A stretch of 64,000 nucleotides of DNA from Alphaproteobacteria bacterium (GCA_025210155.1 JAOASE010000010.1:87587-151586); one strand, 5' to 3'; shown: positions 33,123 through 42,517, numbered from the stretch's first letter. Numbers and translations are program-made. The notes: generated by a model from the letters alone, not told the origin.

Positions 33123-34325
33123 TTATTCTGAAACTATATCCTTAGCACAAACAAATGCTGACGACCACGCCCATTGAAGATTGTATCCTCCAAGACATCC
33201 CGTAACATCTAAAACCTCCCCTACAAAGTATAGCCCCTTAACCAAAGAACTCTCCATAGTCCTAGAAGCAACTTCATCAACACAAACTCCACCGCGAGAA
33301 ACCTCCGCAGTATCAAATCCCATAGTATCCAACGGCTTATACTGCCACCTATTTAAAAACTCTCCTAATAATCTAAAGTCTTTATCAGCACAATTAGCCA
33401 AGTCACTATTTCCAATCTTAAAAATTTCCATCAATCTAAATACAAACTTCTTAGGCAATAACTCTATAAGAACCTTATCCAATTTCAACTTAGGCTTTTC
33501 AGATTTCAACTCTTTCAAATAATCAAACAACTCAATAGTTGGTAAAAAATTCACCAATATAGAATCTCCCTTCTTCCAAAACAAAGATGATTGCATAGGA
33601 GCCGGACCACTTATACCTCTATGAGTAAACAATAAAGAATCTTCAAATCTCTTTCCATTAACCTTAACAGAAACCTCAACCGGAGTTCCAGCTAAACATT
33701 CAAACATTCTTAAATCCTCAACAGACGATTTAAACCCAACTAAAGCTGGTTCTAACTTTACAACACTATGTCCAAAATTCTCTGCCAACTTAGCTCCAAA
33801 GTCAGTACCACCAATCTTAGAAAAAGACTTGTTACCTAAAGCAACAACAACTTTATCCGCAACAAACTTTCCATTTAAAGTTTCTATAACAAATTCATCT
33901 CCAACTTTATCTACAGATAGAATCTCCACTGAATATTTAAATGAAACTTTCTCACCACATCTATCCATAAGAAAGTCAATAATAGCAGAAGACTTCCCAT
34001 CCGCAAACAACTGCCCTTTATGCTTTTCCGTATATGAAATACCCTTCTCTAAAAGCATTCCAACAAAATCATAAGGACCAAACTGCTTCAACGCAGAAAT
34101 ACAAAACTTCCCATTCTGAGAATTATAAAAATCTCTAGTAGCACCAACATTAGTAAAATTACATCTTCCACCACCAGAAGCCTTAACTTTTCTTAAAGGC
34201 TGATTTCCATTATCCAAAACCAAAACTGACTTATCAGATTTAGAAACAATTTCTCCAGCACAAAAAATACCAGACGCACCTGCTCCCAAAACTACAACAT
34301 CATATTTATTTTTACTAATAACCAT
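33123..34325 (-). CDS. BaiN/RdsA-like FAD-dependent oxidoreductase (HI0933 family)
   Basis: 400 aa. N-terminal FAD Rossmann motif VVVLGAGASGIFCAGEIV and ASGGGRCNFTN (typical of the HI0933-like flavoproteins). C-terminal GLYFVGEVLDVTGCLGGYNLQWAWSSA closes the FAD site. Ribosome site GAGG. Members are soluble flavoproteins whose substrates are mostly unknown; the bile-acid role of BaiN should not be assumed here. Confidence 0.9.
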   Translation of the reverse strand: MVISKNKYDVVVLGAGASGIFCAGEIVSKSDKSVLVLDNGNQPLRKVKASGGGRCNFTNVGATRDFYNSQNGKFCISALKQFGPYDFVGMLLEKGISYTEKHKGQLFADGKSSAIIDFLMDRCGEKVSFKYSVEILSVDKVGDEFVIETLNGKFVADKVVVALGNKSFSKIGGTDFGAKLAENFGHSVVKLEPALVGFKSSVEDLRMFECLAGTPVEVSVKVNGKRFEDSLLFTHRGISGPAPMQSSLFWKKGDSILVNFLPTIELFDYLKELKSEKPKLKLDKVLIELLPKKFVFRLMEIFKIGNSDLANCADKDFRLLGEFLNRWQYKPLDTMGFDTAEVSRGGVCVDEVASRTMESSLVKGLYFVGEVLDVTGCLGGYNLQWAWSSAFVCAKDIVSE

Positions 34326-34383
34326 AACTACCTCAAATTAAATCAAAATAAATATATCACATAGATTAAAAAAATCTATTTAA

Positions 34384-34412
34384 AAATCCCCACAAAATTG
34401 CAGGGAATTTTT
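34384..34412 (-). terminator. Terminator of the cysteine-rich protein gene
   Basis: AATTCCC...GGGATT stem followed by TTTTAAATAG on the minus strand. At 34421 a fragment ATTAAACAAGTATCTTAATC, the left end of the R family, adjoins the stop codon. Confidence 0.6.
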
Positions 34413-34434
34413 ATTACATAATTAAACAAGTATC

Positions 34435-36171
34435 TTAATCTTTCTTATACTCATTTAAATCATGAAAATTAACCATAGGCATACACTCAACAGCAAATCT
34501 TCTACCTAAATCAGGATTAAAGCCAGAACTAACATTTGAAGATGGAGTGTAGCTTACAGCTCCTGCTTCAAAACATTCTGATATAGAAGGAGTTGATGAA
34601 TTAACAACCTTTGGATTCAATAAGAAACCTTTACTAACATTAGTAAATACTCCATTTGAAGTAAAACAAATTTCATTTTGTTTTAAATTTTTACATTGAG
34701 CATAACAAGTGCCATTATCTTCAATATAATCTCCTGAACAAGTTACATCAGTAACGCAAACACCACCCTCTATATGAGTACCCGAAGCACAACAATTAGC
34801 TTCTGTAGTAGAAACCCACTGCTCAGAAGTACCAGAAGGACATAATGATTTAGTTTGTTTCATTTCACAAGTATCATTAGATGAATTTATTCTATAATCT
34901 GTTGTATTAGTCCAAGGTCCTTCTGTACAAACAGCAGTACAAGATTGACCTGTTAACACAGCACCACTTTCAACACCTGATGGATTTTCATAACCAGCAT
35001 TACAGTTACAACCATTTTTCATAGCATTTCTTGAAGAATTAGCAGGACATGCCTTACAATCAGTAGAAGCCGATGAAGTTGCACTAGTAGTATATTCATT
35101 TCCTCCACAAGCATTACAACTAGTTTCTAGAAATGTATTATTAGCCCTATAAGAACCATAACCACAAGCCGTACAAGAACCACCTACACCAGTTCCTTTA
35201 TATCCAGGAAGACAACCACAAGCAGAACCATTATCATAAAGACCTGTTGAATAATCACAAGATCCATCACAATGATCTTCTTCTGTAAAACCACCCTTAT
35301 CAGTTTCTAAAGAAGGATTACAATCAGCCACACAAGATGAACTACCATCATCCCAATGATAATTTGCTGCACAACATTTATCTTTATCACCTGAATAACC
35401 TGAGCAATTAGCACAATCCGCTGATAAATCACTTCCTCCACAATTATTATCATCATGTTGCATACAACTAGTACCACTCATACTATAACTATATGAAGGT
35501 GAACAATTTGACTTACAAGCCCCTGTAGTTGCGTCTGGAGATTTTCCAGCTTCACAAGCACAATCATGCATATCTTCATTCCAATTTCCACCAGAAAGAA
35601 TACAAGCTTCGTACTTAGATGCTCCACTAAAATCTTGAGTAGTAGACACTGTACTACCATTCGAAACATTACAAGTAAGAACACAAGGTGTAAAAGGAAC
35701 TGCTGCATGCCCAATATCATTTAAAGTAGCTGTAGAATTTGGATTACAAGTTATAACTCCAGTATAATCATTACTACCACCTGGATTTCCTATCTCACCA
35801 CAATTTTCTCCTTCAAAATAAAGATCTACCAAAGCCGAATAATAAAGAGGATTTGGATTTGTATCATCTAAAGAACTTCCACTAAAACCTGTCCCATCAA
35901 GAGATTGTTTCTCCGGTATAGTAGTTCCCTTAAAAACTTGAAGAGGACTATTTTGCCATTTACAAACACAATCAGACTGAGCACTAGGATGTTTAGCAAT
36001 AGTAATAGTTCTCTCAACGTTTGTACCAGCAGTAAAAACGATATCTCCCGTCATATAAGGATTATTATAACTAGGATTTGAATCCGCATTATTAGCGGCA
36101 TTAACAACATCGATAGTCGAACCTATAATAACAATAAAACCTAAAGCTAATTTACTAAATTTTTTAAACAT
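34435..36171 (-). CDS. Secreted cysteine-rich protein with EGF/ephrin-receptor-like repeats
   Basis: 578 aa with GGGGAG ribosome site. Signal peptide (~1-25, ending VVNA). The rest is rich in Cys, Gly, Ser, Asn and Thr. Between ~200 and ~470 the Cys spacing repeats: CACEAGKSPDATTGACKSNC, CGCLPGYKGTG..CTACGYGSY, CNACGGNEYTT...CKACPANSS, CNCNAGYENPSG. CxxC-GxY and C-x-PGY units are like the GCC2/GCC3 ephrin-receptor-type and EGF-like modules of eukaryotic surface proteins. No membrane anchor. Exact function unknown; a surface adhesin is plausible. A DsbA-like gene lies 170 bases upstream on the same strand, fitting a disulphide-rich product. Confidence 0.75.
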   Translation of the reverse strand: MFKKFSKLALGFIVIIGSTIDVVNAANNADSNPSYNNPYMTGDIVFTAGTNVERTITIAKHPSAQSDCVCKWQNSPLQVFKGTTIPEKQSLDGTGFSGSSLDDTNPNPLYYSALVDLYFEGENCGEIGNPGGSNDYTGVITCNPNSTATLNDIGHAAVPFTPCVLTCNVSNGSTVSTTQDFSGASKYEACILSGGNWNEDMHDCACEAGKSPDATTGACKSNCSPSYSYSMSGTSCMQHDDNNCGGSDLSADCANCSGYSGDKDKCCAANYHWDDGSSSCVADCNPSLETDKGGFTEEDHCDGSCDYSTGLYDNGSACGCLPGYKGTGVGGSCTACGYGSYRANNTFLETSCNACGGNEYTTSATSSASTDCKACPANSSRNAMKNGCNCNAGYENPSGVESGAVLTGQSCTAVCTEGPWTNTTDYRINSSNDTCEMKQTKSLCPSGTSEQWVSTTEANCCASGTHIEGGVCVTDVTCSGDYIEDNGTCYAQCKNLKQNEICFTSNGVFTNVSKGFLLNPKVVNSSTPSISECFEAGAVSYTPSSNVSSGFNPDLGRRFAVECMPMVNFHDLNEYKKD

Positions 36172-36289
36172 AAGGAATCTCCCCTTAAATAATTTCCCTC
36201 AAAACATATAAAAAAGTATAACCAATTTTTTAAACAATGTAAAGAGTTAAAAAATCGACCCACCCCCAGAAGTCATTGATTTGACTCAA

Positions 36290-36316
36290 AAAAAGGACCT
36301 GCAATTGCAAGTCCCT
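36290..36316 (-). terminator. Terminator of the DsbA-like gene
   Basis: GGACTTGCAATTGCAGGTCC palindrome followed by TTTTTTT on the minus strand. Confidence 0.75.
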
Positions 36317-36341
36317 CTAATTTAATAATTTAAATAGCTAC

Positions 36342-37223
36342 TTATTTAACCATTTCAATCATTCTATCAGCTGGCATATAACCACCGTAGAATTTACCAT
36401 TAATGATAAATGCAGGTGTACCTCTGATACCTAAGTCTCTAGCAGCTTTTTCAGATTTCATTAATTCTTCAGCAACTGTTTGAGATTCCATATCGCTTTT
36501 GAATTTTTTAACATCTAGACCAGCTTTTTTAGCAACTCCAGCGATAACATCAACAACAACTTTATCTAGTTCTTCTTGAGATTTAACGTTTTGAGCTTTA
36601 GCTTGAACTTTAGCCATTACACCACCTTCGATCAAAGCATAGTACATATCAGCACCTTTATCTTGACCTTGAAGAGAAGCAGCAACATTAGCTTTAGCCA
36701 TTACAGATGAAATTGGTGACATAATAGGGAAGTTTTTAAGAACAACTTTAACTTCTTTATCAGCAGCAATTAGTTTTTTAACATCAGCAGCAGCTTTTTT
36801 ACAGTATCCACAGTTAAAATCGAAGAATTCGAAAACAACTTTAGAACCATTAGGGTTACCTAAGATTGGAGCAGTTTTCCAGTTAGCTTCTTCTTTAACG
36901 AAATCTTTAACGTTACCGTGTCTAGCTTCTTCTTCTTTTTGTTGAGCCAATTCTTGACCTTTTTGAAGAGCTTCGATAACTTTTGTTGGGTTAGCTTCAA
37001 TTGCTTTCATAACAGCATCAGTGTTTCCACCTTTACCACATGAACACATCATAGCTAGACCAGCAACTAATGCTAAAAATGGATAACCATATTTCTCTAA
37101 CATTTTTTTGTGTTTTGAAAGTTTGTGAGTTTTAGTAGATCTATGTTCAGGTTGTCTAATTAAGTATACGAATAAACCCAAAAGACCTAGAGCACATATC
37201 TTCATTAAAATACATACAGCCAT
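36342..37223 (-). CDS. DsbA-family thioredoxin-fold lipoprotein
   Basis: 293 aa from ATG 37223, chosen because AAGGAGG lies 7 bases upstream. Membrane segments in the first ~70 residues: MAVCILMKICALGLLGLFVY, then YPFLALVAGLAMMCSCGKGG, which could be a lipobox-like Cys. Thioredoxin/DsbA domain from ~115: VFEFFDFNCGYCKKAAADVK with active site CGYC, and the cis-proline loop GTPAFIING near the end. Related to Com1/BdbD/DsbG-like proteins. Would oxidise or isomerise disulphides in the periplasm. Confidence 0.9.
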   Translation of the reverse strand: MAVCILMKICALGLLGLFVYLIRQPEHRSTKTHKLSKHKKMLEKYGYPFLALVAGLAMMCSCGKGGNTDAVMKAIEANPTKVIEALQKGQELAQQKEEEARHGNVKDFVKEEANWKTAPILGNPNGSKVVFEFFDFNCGYCKKAAADVKKLIAADKEVKVVLKNFPIMSPISSVMAKANVAASLQGQDKGADMYYALIEGGVMAKVQAKAQNVKSQEELDKVVVDVIAGVAKKAGLDVKKFKSDMESQTVAEELMKSEKAARDLGIRGTPAFIINGKFYGGYMPADRMIEMVK

Positions 37224-37298
37224 TTTTTCCTCCTTATTATTATTGTTAAAAAACCATATTAAAATAAATAATAGTATTTTGAAATTTAATTGCAAGGC

Positions 37299-37325
37299 AA
37301 AAAAAAGGGAGATATTGCTATCCCC
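37299..37325 (-). terminator. Terminator of the U32 gene
   Basis: AAGGGGATA / TATCTCCCTT stem followed by TTTTTTGCC on the minus strand, starting at the stop codon. Confidence 0.7.
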
Positions 37326-38780
37326 TTATTTTATCTTAGCTTTCAGTTCATCTTCGCCAGATGAGTGCTTCTCTAAAAACTCTATATCAGAATCAGTTAA
37401 AGGCAGCTTCTTTCTAGCCAACGAAAGTTCAGGTAGAATCGATTTAACGTCTTTAATACCCAACTTCTCAAATTCAGCAAAAGGAATCATTATAGCTTTC
37501 TCATGTCCAGCTGAAACTTTTTCCTCTAATTCCAAACCATTTTTAAAGTCAATCAACTTATCAAGCTTCATAACAATTGGCTCATATTGAACTGGAGACA
37601 AGAACTCAATCTCATCGCCTTTAAACACTGTATTTCTAAGCTCAAACACCAATGAGTCTTCAGTAAACTCTCTCACAAAACCAGCAACTCTATAAGCTCC
37701 AGTAGAACGAGTAGTCTCATAGTTATGAGCAACATTAGTCAACTTCCCATCGAAGAAACCTAAAGTATAACCTCTATTTTGTAGAGTATGAAGCTCGGGC
37801 ATATACTTTTGCGCATCCCAATTCTCAGGATCAGCATAATAATCATCTATAGCCTTTCTATAAACCCTAGCAACAGAACCCGCATAATACTCAGATTTAT
37901 TTCTACCTTCAATCTTCAAAGAATCTATACCAATATTCAATAAAGTATCAAGACGAGGCATCAAACACATATCACGAGAATTCATGATGTAAGAACCTTT
38001 TTCATCCTCTTCCATAGCATAAAACTCACCAGGTCTTTCTTCCTCTTCTAAATACACTTTATACTTCCATCTGCATGAGTGAGCACACTTACCTTGGTTA
38101 GCCCCTCTCTCAGCCATATAATTAGACAACAGACATCTTCCAGAGTAAGCCATACACATAGCACCATGTACGAAGTATTCTAACTTAATATCTGGAGACA
38201 TTTCTCTAATCTTAGTAATTTCTTCACCATTAACTTCTCTACCAAGCACACAAAGTGATGCACCTTGCTCTTTCCAGAAATCAACCGTAGTCCATGAACA
38301 AACATTCGCTTGTGTAGATATATGTAATTCCACACCAGGACATTCTTTCTTAACATAATTAAACACACCTGGATCGGCAATAATAACACCATCAGGTTGT
38401 ACTTCATTTATAACTTTAGTAAAATGAGGTAATCTATCAATATCCGCATTATGAGAATAAAGATTTAGAGTAAGATATATCTTCTTACCGTGCTCTCTAA
38501 CAAATCTAGCACCCTCTTTTAAATCTTCTAATGTAAACTTAGATTTAGATCTAAGTGAAAAGGCTGGTGTCCCAGCATAAACAGCATCCGCACCATAAAG
38601 TATAGCAGTCTTTAATCTTCTTAAATCTCCTGCTGGCATAAGTAATTCAGCTCTATGATTTTCGGGTTTTTTATAAGTAGACCTTTTGCAACAAGTCTCA
38701 GATTGTGACGAACAACTTCCGTCATTTTCATTTTTAGAACCACATCCACATGAATGTGCATTTTCAACATTTTTTACCAT
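37326..38780 (-). CDS. trhP: Peptidase U32-family protein, TrhP/YegQ-like tRNA hydroxylation protein
   Basis: 484 aa, AGGAG ribosome site. TIM-barrel U32 domain: ELLMPAGDLRRLKTAILYGADAVY (residues ~45-68) and the family signature YFVHGAMCMAYSGRCLLSNYM followed by RGANQGKCAHSCRWKY, with four Cys for an Fe-S cluster. The IEGR in SLKIEGRNKSEYYAG is typical. TrhP members make 5-hydroxyuridine at tRNA position 34. An unusual ~40-residue N-terminal extension carries seven Cys (HSCGCGSKNENDGSCSS..CC), absent from the E. coli protein. Confidence 0.9.
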   Translation of the reverse strand: MVKNVENAHSCGCGSKNENDGSCSSQSETCCKRSTYKKPENHRAELLMPAGDLRRLKTAILYGADAVYAGTPAFSLRSKSKFTLEDLKEGARFVREHGKKIYLTLNLYSHNADIDRLPHFTKVINEVQPDGVIIADPGVFNYVKKECPGVELHISTQANVCSWTTVDFWKEQGASLCVLGREVNGEEITKIREMSPDIKLEYFVHGAMCMAYSGRCLLSNYMAERGANQGKCAHSCRWKYKVYLEEEERPGEFYAMEEDEKGSYIMNSRDMCLMPRLDTLLNIGIDSLKIEGRNKSEYYAGSVARVYRKAIDDYYADPENWDAQKYMPELHTLQNRGYTLGFFDGKLTNVAHNYETTRSTGAYRVAGFVREFTEDSLVFELRNTVFKGDEIEFLSPVQYEPIVMKLDKLIDFKNGLELEEKVSAGHEKAIMIPFAEFEKLGIKDVKSILPELSLARKKLPLTDSDIEFLEKHSSGEDELKAKIK

Positions 38781-38945
38781 TTTAATACTCCTATCAAGTC
38801 CAAGTTGAAGGTTAATTTACCCCCGAGTATAACCAATAGAAGAAAAATGTAAAGAAGAAAGAAAATATACCAACTTCCAATTGCAATTTCCCCTTGACTC
38901 AAAAATATATTCTTTTATAGTAAAATTAAAAGAAGGAAATTAAAA

Positions 38946-39947
38946 ATGATAAAAAATATAAAATTACCTGAAAGTAGTGGTGAAGGTCTTGGAAAAGGAT
39001 TTCAAGCGATAGGAACTGGAATTGGAAATATATTAAATATACCACCATATATAGCTAAAAAGATAATAGACGGAAGTTGTTGTATTGCATCTCCCCTAAT
39101 GGAAAAACAAACTCAAAAAGCAAATATAATCAAAAATTTAACTTTATTAGAAACAATACAATTAAGAGAAAATGAAAACTTAAATAAATTTGCACTTAAA
39201 ACAATAAAAAAACTATCTGAAAAACCTAAAAATGAATTACCTGAGAAAATAACAGATACAGATAATACTATTAGAATAATGAACCTAGCAAAAGAAACCT
39301 CTGATGAAGATTTTTTAGATTTCTGGGCAAAATTATGTTCCGAGGAATTCTGCAAACCAAATAGTCTAAGTAAAAAAACATTAAATTTAATCTCAAATCT
39401 AGATAAAAAAACAGCTCAAACTTTTGAAAAAATTCTTAAATATTGTGATATAGAAAGTGGAATACTTTTTACAGGACATATACAAAGTGGAGTTTTTATG
39501 AATGATGAAAGTATGGCATCAATAAACGATCTAGATACTCTAAAAGAATATGGACTCATAATGGAAAATAAATTAATAGCATATTCAGAAAATGAAAAAT
39601 TATTTAAATTAGATTTTAAAAATTTTAAAGCTATTTTTCATTCAAAAACAGTTTTTCCATACTCATTATATTTAACAAGTTCTGGTCTTGAAATACAAAA
39701 AATACTCAAAATATACCCTAATAAATATGATATTAAAAAAATTTATGAAAATATATTAAAAGCAAAAAGTAAAAACTTTATTTTTAATGACAAAAAGTAC
39801 CGCAATATAAATATTATTAATAATGATTATGTTAAAATTATAACAAACAATGGAGAAATAATATTACCTGAAAATTCAAAATCAGAAAATATTAATGATT
39901 ATATAAAAAGGACTATAAAATATATTGAAGAGAATTTAAATAAATAA
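38946..39947 (+). CDS. DUF2806-like protein
   Basis: 333 aa, AAGGAA ribosome site. N-terminal glycine-rich segment GEGLGKGFQAIGTGIGNILN, then helical. AKETSDEDFLDFWAKLCSEE and KPNSLSKKTLNLISNLDKKTA match what I recall of the DUF2806 pattern (SDEDMQ..WG..LA.E...PGSFS.RTL..L..L). The family is widespread but uncharacterised, often in accessory regions. Composition is more AT-rich than the housekeeping genes. The neighbouring intergenic space is long, so this may be a recently gained locus. Confidence 0.65.
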   Translation: MIKNIKLPESSGEGLGKGFQAIGTGIGNILNIPPYIAKKIIDGSCCIASPLMEKQTQKANIIKNLTLLETIQLRENENLNKFALKTIKKLSEKPKNELPEKITDTDNTIRIMNLAKETSDEDFLDFWAKLCSEEFCKPNSLSKKTLNLISNLDKKTAQTFEKILKYCDIESGILFTGHIQSGVFMNDESMASINDLDTLKEYGLIMENKLIAYSENEKLFKLDFKNFKAIFHSKTVFPYSLYLTSSGLEIQKILKIYPNKYDIKKIYENILKAKSKNFIFNDKKYRNINIINNDYVKIITNNGEIILPENSKSENINDYIKRTIKYIEENLNK

Positions 39948-39954
39948 TTTTTTT

Positions 39955-40072
39955 CAAGTATTTTGTGCGGAGGGAAGCAAAAATGTTTTTCAGATTTGGT
40001 ATCGTGTATAGGTAATACATGATCGCCAAAGATTAAAAGCATTTCTTGCACACATTCCGTGCAAAAGACGCC
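39955..40072 (+). repeat. Palindromic intergenic element, copy R6
   Basis: TTTTGTGCGGA pairs with TCCGTGCAAAA (compare GCGA/TCGT in R1). Core TTTGGTATCG...CATGATCGCCAAA. Ends GACGCC. Confidence 0.8.
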
Positions 40073-40082
40073 TTAAAAAAGA

Positions 40083-40111
40083 AAAAACCGGGTAATTAGT
40101 CCGGTTTTTTT
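40083..40111. terminator. Bidirectional terminator
   Basis: AAAACCGG...CCGGTTTT with T-runs on both strands. Confidence 0.75.
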
Positions 40112-40705
40112 CTTAATATAAAACATATAGTTATTGATGATTCATTCCTTAATAGCGTCCTTATCTTCCAAAAGTAAAAACATCAACAAATTATATAAGA
40201 TAATCTTCGAAATACACGTCTTCTGTAGTAATTAGCTACGACTTATATTTCACATCAAAAATCATTACACCAGTTTAATATACAAATAGACCCCGTTGCT
40301 CTTAAAAAAACTGTAATTGCAATTTTAATAAAAGAACAAAATCCATAAATAAACTAAACATCCCCAACGTATCTAAACTATACTAGCTCAATTTTTCCGA
40401 AATCTCACCTTATACCATAAGCCGAAGTCCCATTAAAACCAAGCTAACATAATAAAAATAAACCTTCGATCCATTATGTTTTAAGCTTTCTTCCAACAAT
40501 ACGATATCAATAATAAACTAATAATAAGAATACATTTCTTTTTTTTAGTTGATTAGTAAATTACTCTAATCTTAATATATAGGAAATCTCTCCAAAGCAG
40601 GTAATTAGCCTACCTCTTCAACTCTCTCCCTCATAAAGTATGTGCATTGTCTAGCACACAAAGATTGTGTTCACATATTAATGATAGTATTTCTCTGACT
40701 ATCAC
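40112..40705 (-). ncRNA. Gene-free region with a strong promoter; candidate non-coding transcript
   Basis: No ORF of significance on either strand. At the right end a promoter (40712-40740) points leftward. The transcript would begin with hairpins GATAGT...ACTATC and ATGTG...CACAT, then GAGGGAGAGAGTTG and GGTAGGCTAATTACC. It could end at the 40083-40111 terminator (~620 nt) or earlier. Not matched to RNase P, tmRNA, SRP or 6S RNA by their conserved motifs. Confidence 0.35.
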
Positions 40706-40711
40706 GAGTTC

Positions 40712-40740
40712 ATTATAACATAATCTTAAAATTTTGCCAA
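40712..40740 (-). promoter_or_regulatory. Promoter in the gene-free region
   Basis: Minus strand TTGGCA, 17-bp spacer, perfect TATAAT. Confidence 0.6.
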
Positions 40741-40888
40741 GCAAAAAAGATTTAGCAAAAACAACTTCTTAATGAATTTAAGAGAAAATAAGGACTTTAA
40801 TTCAAATAAACATTTGAAATGTATAGACTTCCAACCACTAAAAAACTTTTATAAAAAAGAAATTCTTTTAGTACAATAACTAAATTTT

Positions 40889-41006
40889 CAAGTATTTTAA
40901 TTTAGTAGATTGTAAAGCAAGAAGAAATTTTGAGGGCGTGTACATATTAGTACATAACCGAATAAATTTACTTCTTAGATTTGCAATATAATATTTAAAA
41001 GACGCC
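40889..41006 (+). repeat. Palindromic intergenic element, copy R11 (divergent stems)
   Basis: Keeps CAAGTATTTT and AAAAGACGCC, but the arms are different: TTTTAATTTAGTAGATTG...GAAGAAATTT pairs with AAATTTACTTCTTAG...AATATTTAAAA. Core GTGTAC-atatta-GTACAT. Lies 3' of holA. Confidence 0.7.
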
Positions 41007-41011
41007 GAAAA

Positions 41012-42043
41012 TTATCTTTTAAATACTGTGCAGAACTCTAATATAAAATGTGAGAATAATAAATCTACAGGCTGAGCGGGAGATCCACCCTCTTTAAACT
41101 TCATATCCAACGCTTGGAACTTATCTAAAGCCTTCAAGGCCTTCCTAGTATTCCAACCACCGATATACTTCTTATAAAAAGGAACTACCTTCCAAAACAT
41201 GATACCATTCTTCTTCAAAGCAGAATCCACATCCGTACCTCCTTCAATAGCAGCACAAATAGAATAAATCTTTTTAAAGTGAAATTGTAACGATCTCAAA
41301 ATCATAACAGTATTCTCACCCTCTTCTAACAACCTTTGAAAAGCAACTGAAGCCTCCATAGCATCAAACTTAGTCATCGCCATAGTAATATTCTCTATAC
41401 CCAACGCAGAAGAATCTCCAACACACTTACGTGCATCGTCCAAAGTCACTTCCTTCTTATCACCAACGTAAAGAACTAACTTCTGCAACTCAGACATAGT
41501 AGACAATTTATCCTGCCCTAAATTCTCCTTAAGATAATCCAAAACGTCTTTACTAACCTTAACGCCTTCAGCTTGGAAAAACTGCTTCATACCTACTGCA
41601 GTAGTACCATCATCTAAATAACAACCTATAGACAACAAATCTTTCTTCTTAGCATTCTCAAAAAACTTTCTCAAAGAAGATGAAGTTTCTAATTCAGCGG
41701 CAGACACAACTATAAACGCATCATTCGCATTAAACGCCGTAATAGCATCTTTCAATGCATCGGTTAATCTATTACCTGCCCACTTAATACGTATAAGCTT
41801 TCTGCCACCAAGCAATGTCATACCTTGAACATTATCAAACAATAATGACTTATCTCTTTGTATCTCTTCCGGAGTCAAATCAAACACAGTAAAAGAATCT
41901 GTTAAATCATCAACAACAGATTTAGACGCCTTCTCAAACAATTCCGAAACAAGCCCTCTATCCTCTCCATAGAATAAAACGGCCTTCACACCTTTAAAGG
42001 AATCATCTAAATATTGAACTACATCTCTAACATACTTTTTCAT
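41012..42043 (-). CDS. holA: DNA polymerase III subunit delta
   Basis: 343 aa, usual length. Clamp-loader subunit that opens the beta clamp. N-terminal AAA+-like part (VKAVLFYGEDRGLVSELFEK; FDNVQGMTLLGGRKLIRI), middle FFQAEGVKVSKDVLDYLKENLGQD and C-terminal EGENTVMILRSLQFHFKKIY collar. Three bases after the ASCH gene; position downstream of lptE is conserved in alphaproteobacteria. Confidence 0.93.
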   Translation of the reverse strand: MKKYVRDVVQYLDDSFKGVKAVLFYGEDRGLVSELFEKASKSVVDDLTDSFTVFDLTPEEIQRDKSLLFDNVQGMTLLGGRKLIRIKWAGNRLTDALKDAITAFNANDAFIVVSAAELETSSSLRKFFENAKKKDLLSIGCYLDDGTTAVGMKQFFQAEGVKVSKDVLDYLKENLGQDKLSTMSELQKLVLYVGDKKEVTLDDARKCVGDSSALGIENITMAMTKFDAMEASVAFQRLLEEGENTVMILRSLQFHFKKIYSICAAIEGGTDVDSALKKNGIMFWKVVPFYKKYIGGWNTRKALKALDKFQALDMKFKEGGSPAQPVDLLFSHFILEFCTVFKR

Positions 42044-42046
42044 TTA

Positions 42047-42517
42047 CTACTTCTCTTCTTTCTTTATCTTATTCACATCGTCCACACACAACCAAGCACA
42101 TGCATTTCCGAAACCAGTCTTATCTATATCAAAAGGCTCTACCCTCTTAGCATTCTTAAACGCTACCAAGATACAATAATTTTTGAATGCAGCATAAGCA
42201 TCAAACCCATCTACATCTTGTATACAAATTTTATCACCATATTTTTCTAATATCAAATTAGAATCAAACTCTTTAACATCTTCATCAAAATTAAACAATC
42301 CTACATCTAAATTCCTAGAAAAATAAATTACATTTTCAACTTCTGCAACTGCTGTAACAAAATCACCTGCATCTTTGAAATAAATCACTTCTCCAGATTT
42401 TATCTTTCCCCAAGGAGAAATCTTATTAACATACCATCTAGACTCTATAGATTTTTCACCTGACAAAATCTTATCTATAAGCTTCCATTTTTTATTCATT
42501 ATAGCGATATGTTGCAT
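42047..42517 (-). CDS. ASCH/PUA-like domain protein
   Basis: 156 aa, AAGGAA ribosome site. Begins MQHIAIMNKKWKLIDKILSG and continues EKSIESRWYVNKISPWGKIKSGEVIYFKDAG, the ASCH signature (GxKxxExR, W, and a small-barrel GD/GE-V-YF). ASCH proteins bind RNA or modified nucleosides. Inserted between lptE and holA and nearly fused to holA (3-base gap), so expressed with it. Confidence 0.8.
   Translation of the reverse strand: MQHIAIMNKKWKLIDKILSGEKSIESRWYVNKISPWGKIKSGEVIYFKDAGDFVTAVAEVENVIYFSRNLDVGLFNFDEDVKEFDSNLILEKYGDKICIQDVDGFDAYAAFKNYCILVAFKNAKRVEPFDIDKTGFGNACAWLCVDDVNKIKKEEK

Noticed and set aside
33123-34325. Bile-acid dehydroxylation role (BaiN)
   Set aside because: Family-level similarity only; no other bai genes in the window.
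40300-40705. RNase P RNA (a GGCTTAT like the E. coli 3' end was noticed), tmRNA or 6S RNA
   Set aside because: The conserved P4 and CR sequences of RNase P, the tmRNA ends and the 6S bubble were not found; a seven-base match is chance level.
42047-42517. Toxin-antitoxin assignment for the ASCH protein
   Set aside because: No partner gene; ASCH alone does not imply a toxin, and it is coupled to holA.
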